Source: Methylobacterium sp. AMS5 (GTDB taxonomy: Bacteria > Pseudomonadota > Alphaproteobacteria > Rhizobiales > Beijerinckiaceae). From it: 64,000 nucleotides of DNA. The first letter of the stretch is position 1. Each line of letters starts with the position of its first letter. Where the stretch lies: assembly GCF_001542815.1 (NCBI RefSeq), contig NZ_CP006992.1, forward strand, positions 3,105,501 to 3,169,500, given 5' to 3'. A program made the translations under genes and the position numbers. Below are positions 63,775 to 64,000 of the stretch, one piece after another. A model generated the notes under the pieces. The model did no database searches, was not told the DNA's origin, and was given only the letters and a program-made list of their open reading frames with translations.

Positions 63775-64000
63775 GTGTCGCCGAACAGGTGCCGGGCGAG
63801 CCGCGAATGCTCCTCGCGCAGGCGCCCGGTCTCGATACCGAGGGGCTGCCCGTCGATCACCCGCCAGCGCCCGGCCACCATCACCCGGTCCGCCCGGTGG
63901 GCGCCGCAGAGCACCAAAGCCGCGAGCGGATCGTGGGCGCCGGAGAAGCGCAACTCGTCCAGGGTGAACAAGGCCAGATCCGCCTCGCGGCCGGGCTCGA
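63759..64000 (-). CDS. 8-oxoguanine deaminase-like amidohydrolase, C-terminal part
   Basis: The gene runs off the right window edge; the last 75 or so residues are visible. PGREADLALFTLDELRFSG (to residues GAHDPLAALVLCG) and DRVMVAGRWRVIDGQPLG are characteristic of the amidohydrolase-superfamily 8-oxoguanine deaminase/atrazine chlorohydrolase-like group. It would make urate from 8-oxoguanine. It overlaps the end of the hydroxyisourate hydrolase pseudogene by 16 bp. The metal-binding core lies outside the window. Confidence 0.82.
   Translation of the reverse strand, partial: EPGREADLALFTLDELRFSGAHDPLAALVLCGAHRADRVMVAGRWRVIDGQPLGIETGRLREEHSRLARHLFGDTQLAR

Overview
The window is GC-rich, gene-dense chromosomal DNA from an alphaproteobacterium of the Hyphomicrobiales, most likely a Methylobacterium/Methylorubrum-type pink-pigmented facultative methylotroph. 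The grounds are a class I lysyl-tRNA synthetase, a PmtA-type methyltransferase, a fused UreA-UreB urease subunit, and a bacteriochlorophyll/carotenoid block (bchD-bchO-crtI-crtB) of the aerobic anoxygenic phototroph type. This placement is inferred from gene content, not from a database search. No rRNA, tRNA, CRISPR array, insertion sequence or phage block was recognised.

Layout. 1-2.4 kb: end of dnaK, a perfect hairpin terminator, an AT-richer unknown gene and dnaJ. 2.5-3.8 kb: a phospholipid methyltransferase and a histidine-rich secreted protein. 3.8-7.1 kb (minus): a nucleoside salvage operon, cdd-punA-deoC-deoA. 7.2-11 kb: two small genes, then a lipid A/Kdo operon (acyltransferase, waaA, lpxK; minus). 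11.1-16.7 kb: a 14-nt tandem repeat, a metallophosphoesterase, a lone receiver domain, a Gly-rich double cold-shock protein, an M17 aminopeptidase and a TPR lipoprotein. 16.7-24 kb: rpmB, an AEC transporter, lysK, prfB with a classical programmed frameshift, an M23 peptidase and bcp. 24-37 kb: a giant AsmA/YhdP-like protein, a desaturase, tyrS, anmK coupled to a stand-alone MrcB-N-like protein, aroC, ribB, a histone-deacetylase-fold enzyme and an L,D-transpeptidase. 37-48 kb: pccA, several small housekeeping or unknown genes, the EF-P modification set (epmB, epmA, efp), a 111-nt palindromic repeat, an acyltransferase and a second double cold-shock protein.

48-54 kb carries bchD, bchO, crtI and crtB, with a perfect TGT-N12-ACA palindrome (PpsR/CrtJ type) lying across the crtI start codon. 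54-62 kb is a urease locus on the minus strand. In transcription order it reads ureD, ureAB, then ureC, ureE, ureF, ureG, but it is split between ureAB and ureC by a plus-strand T4 Rnl1-type RNA ligase and a DUF1003 membrane protein. The right end holds a flavin reductase, a small secreted protein, an AT-rich intergenic region with two palindromes, a frameshifted 5-hydroxyisourate hydrolase, and the C-terminus of an 8-oxoguanine deaminase-like amidohydrolase.

Functional links. Nucleoside salvage is a four-gene operon. EF-P is encoded next to both enzymes that beta-lysylate it. Purine breakdown (right end) yields urea, which the urease would use. The phototrophy genes form one short co-directional run. 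The most unusual items are the isolated Rnl1-type RNA ligase inside the urease locus, the stand-alone MrcB-N-like gene coupled to anmK, the PpsR-type palindrome on the crtI start, and the frameshifted hydroxyisourate hydrolase.
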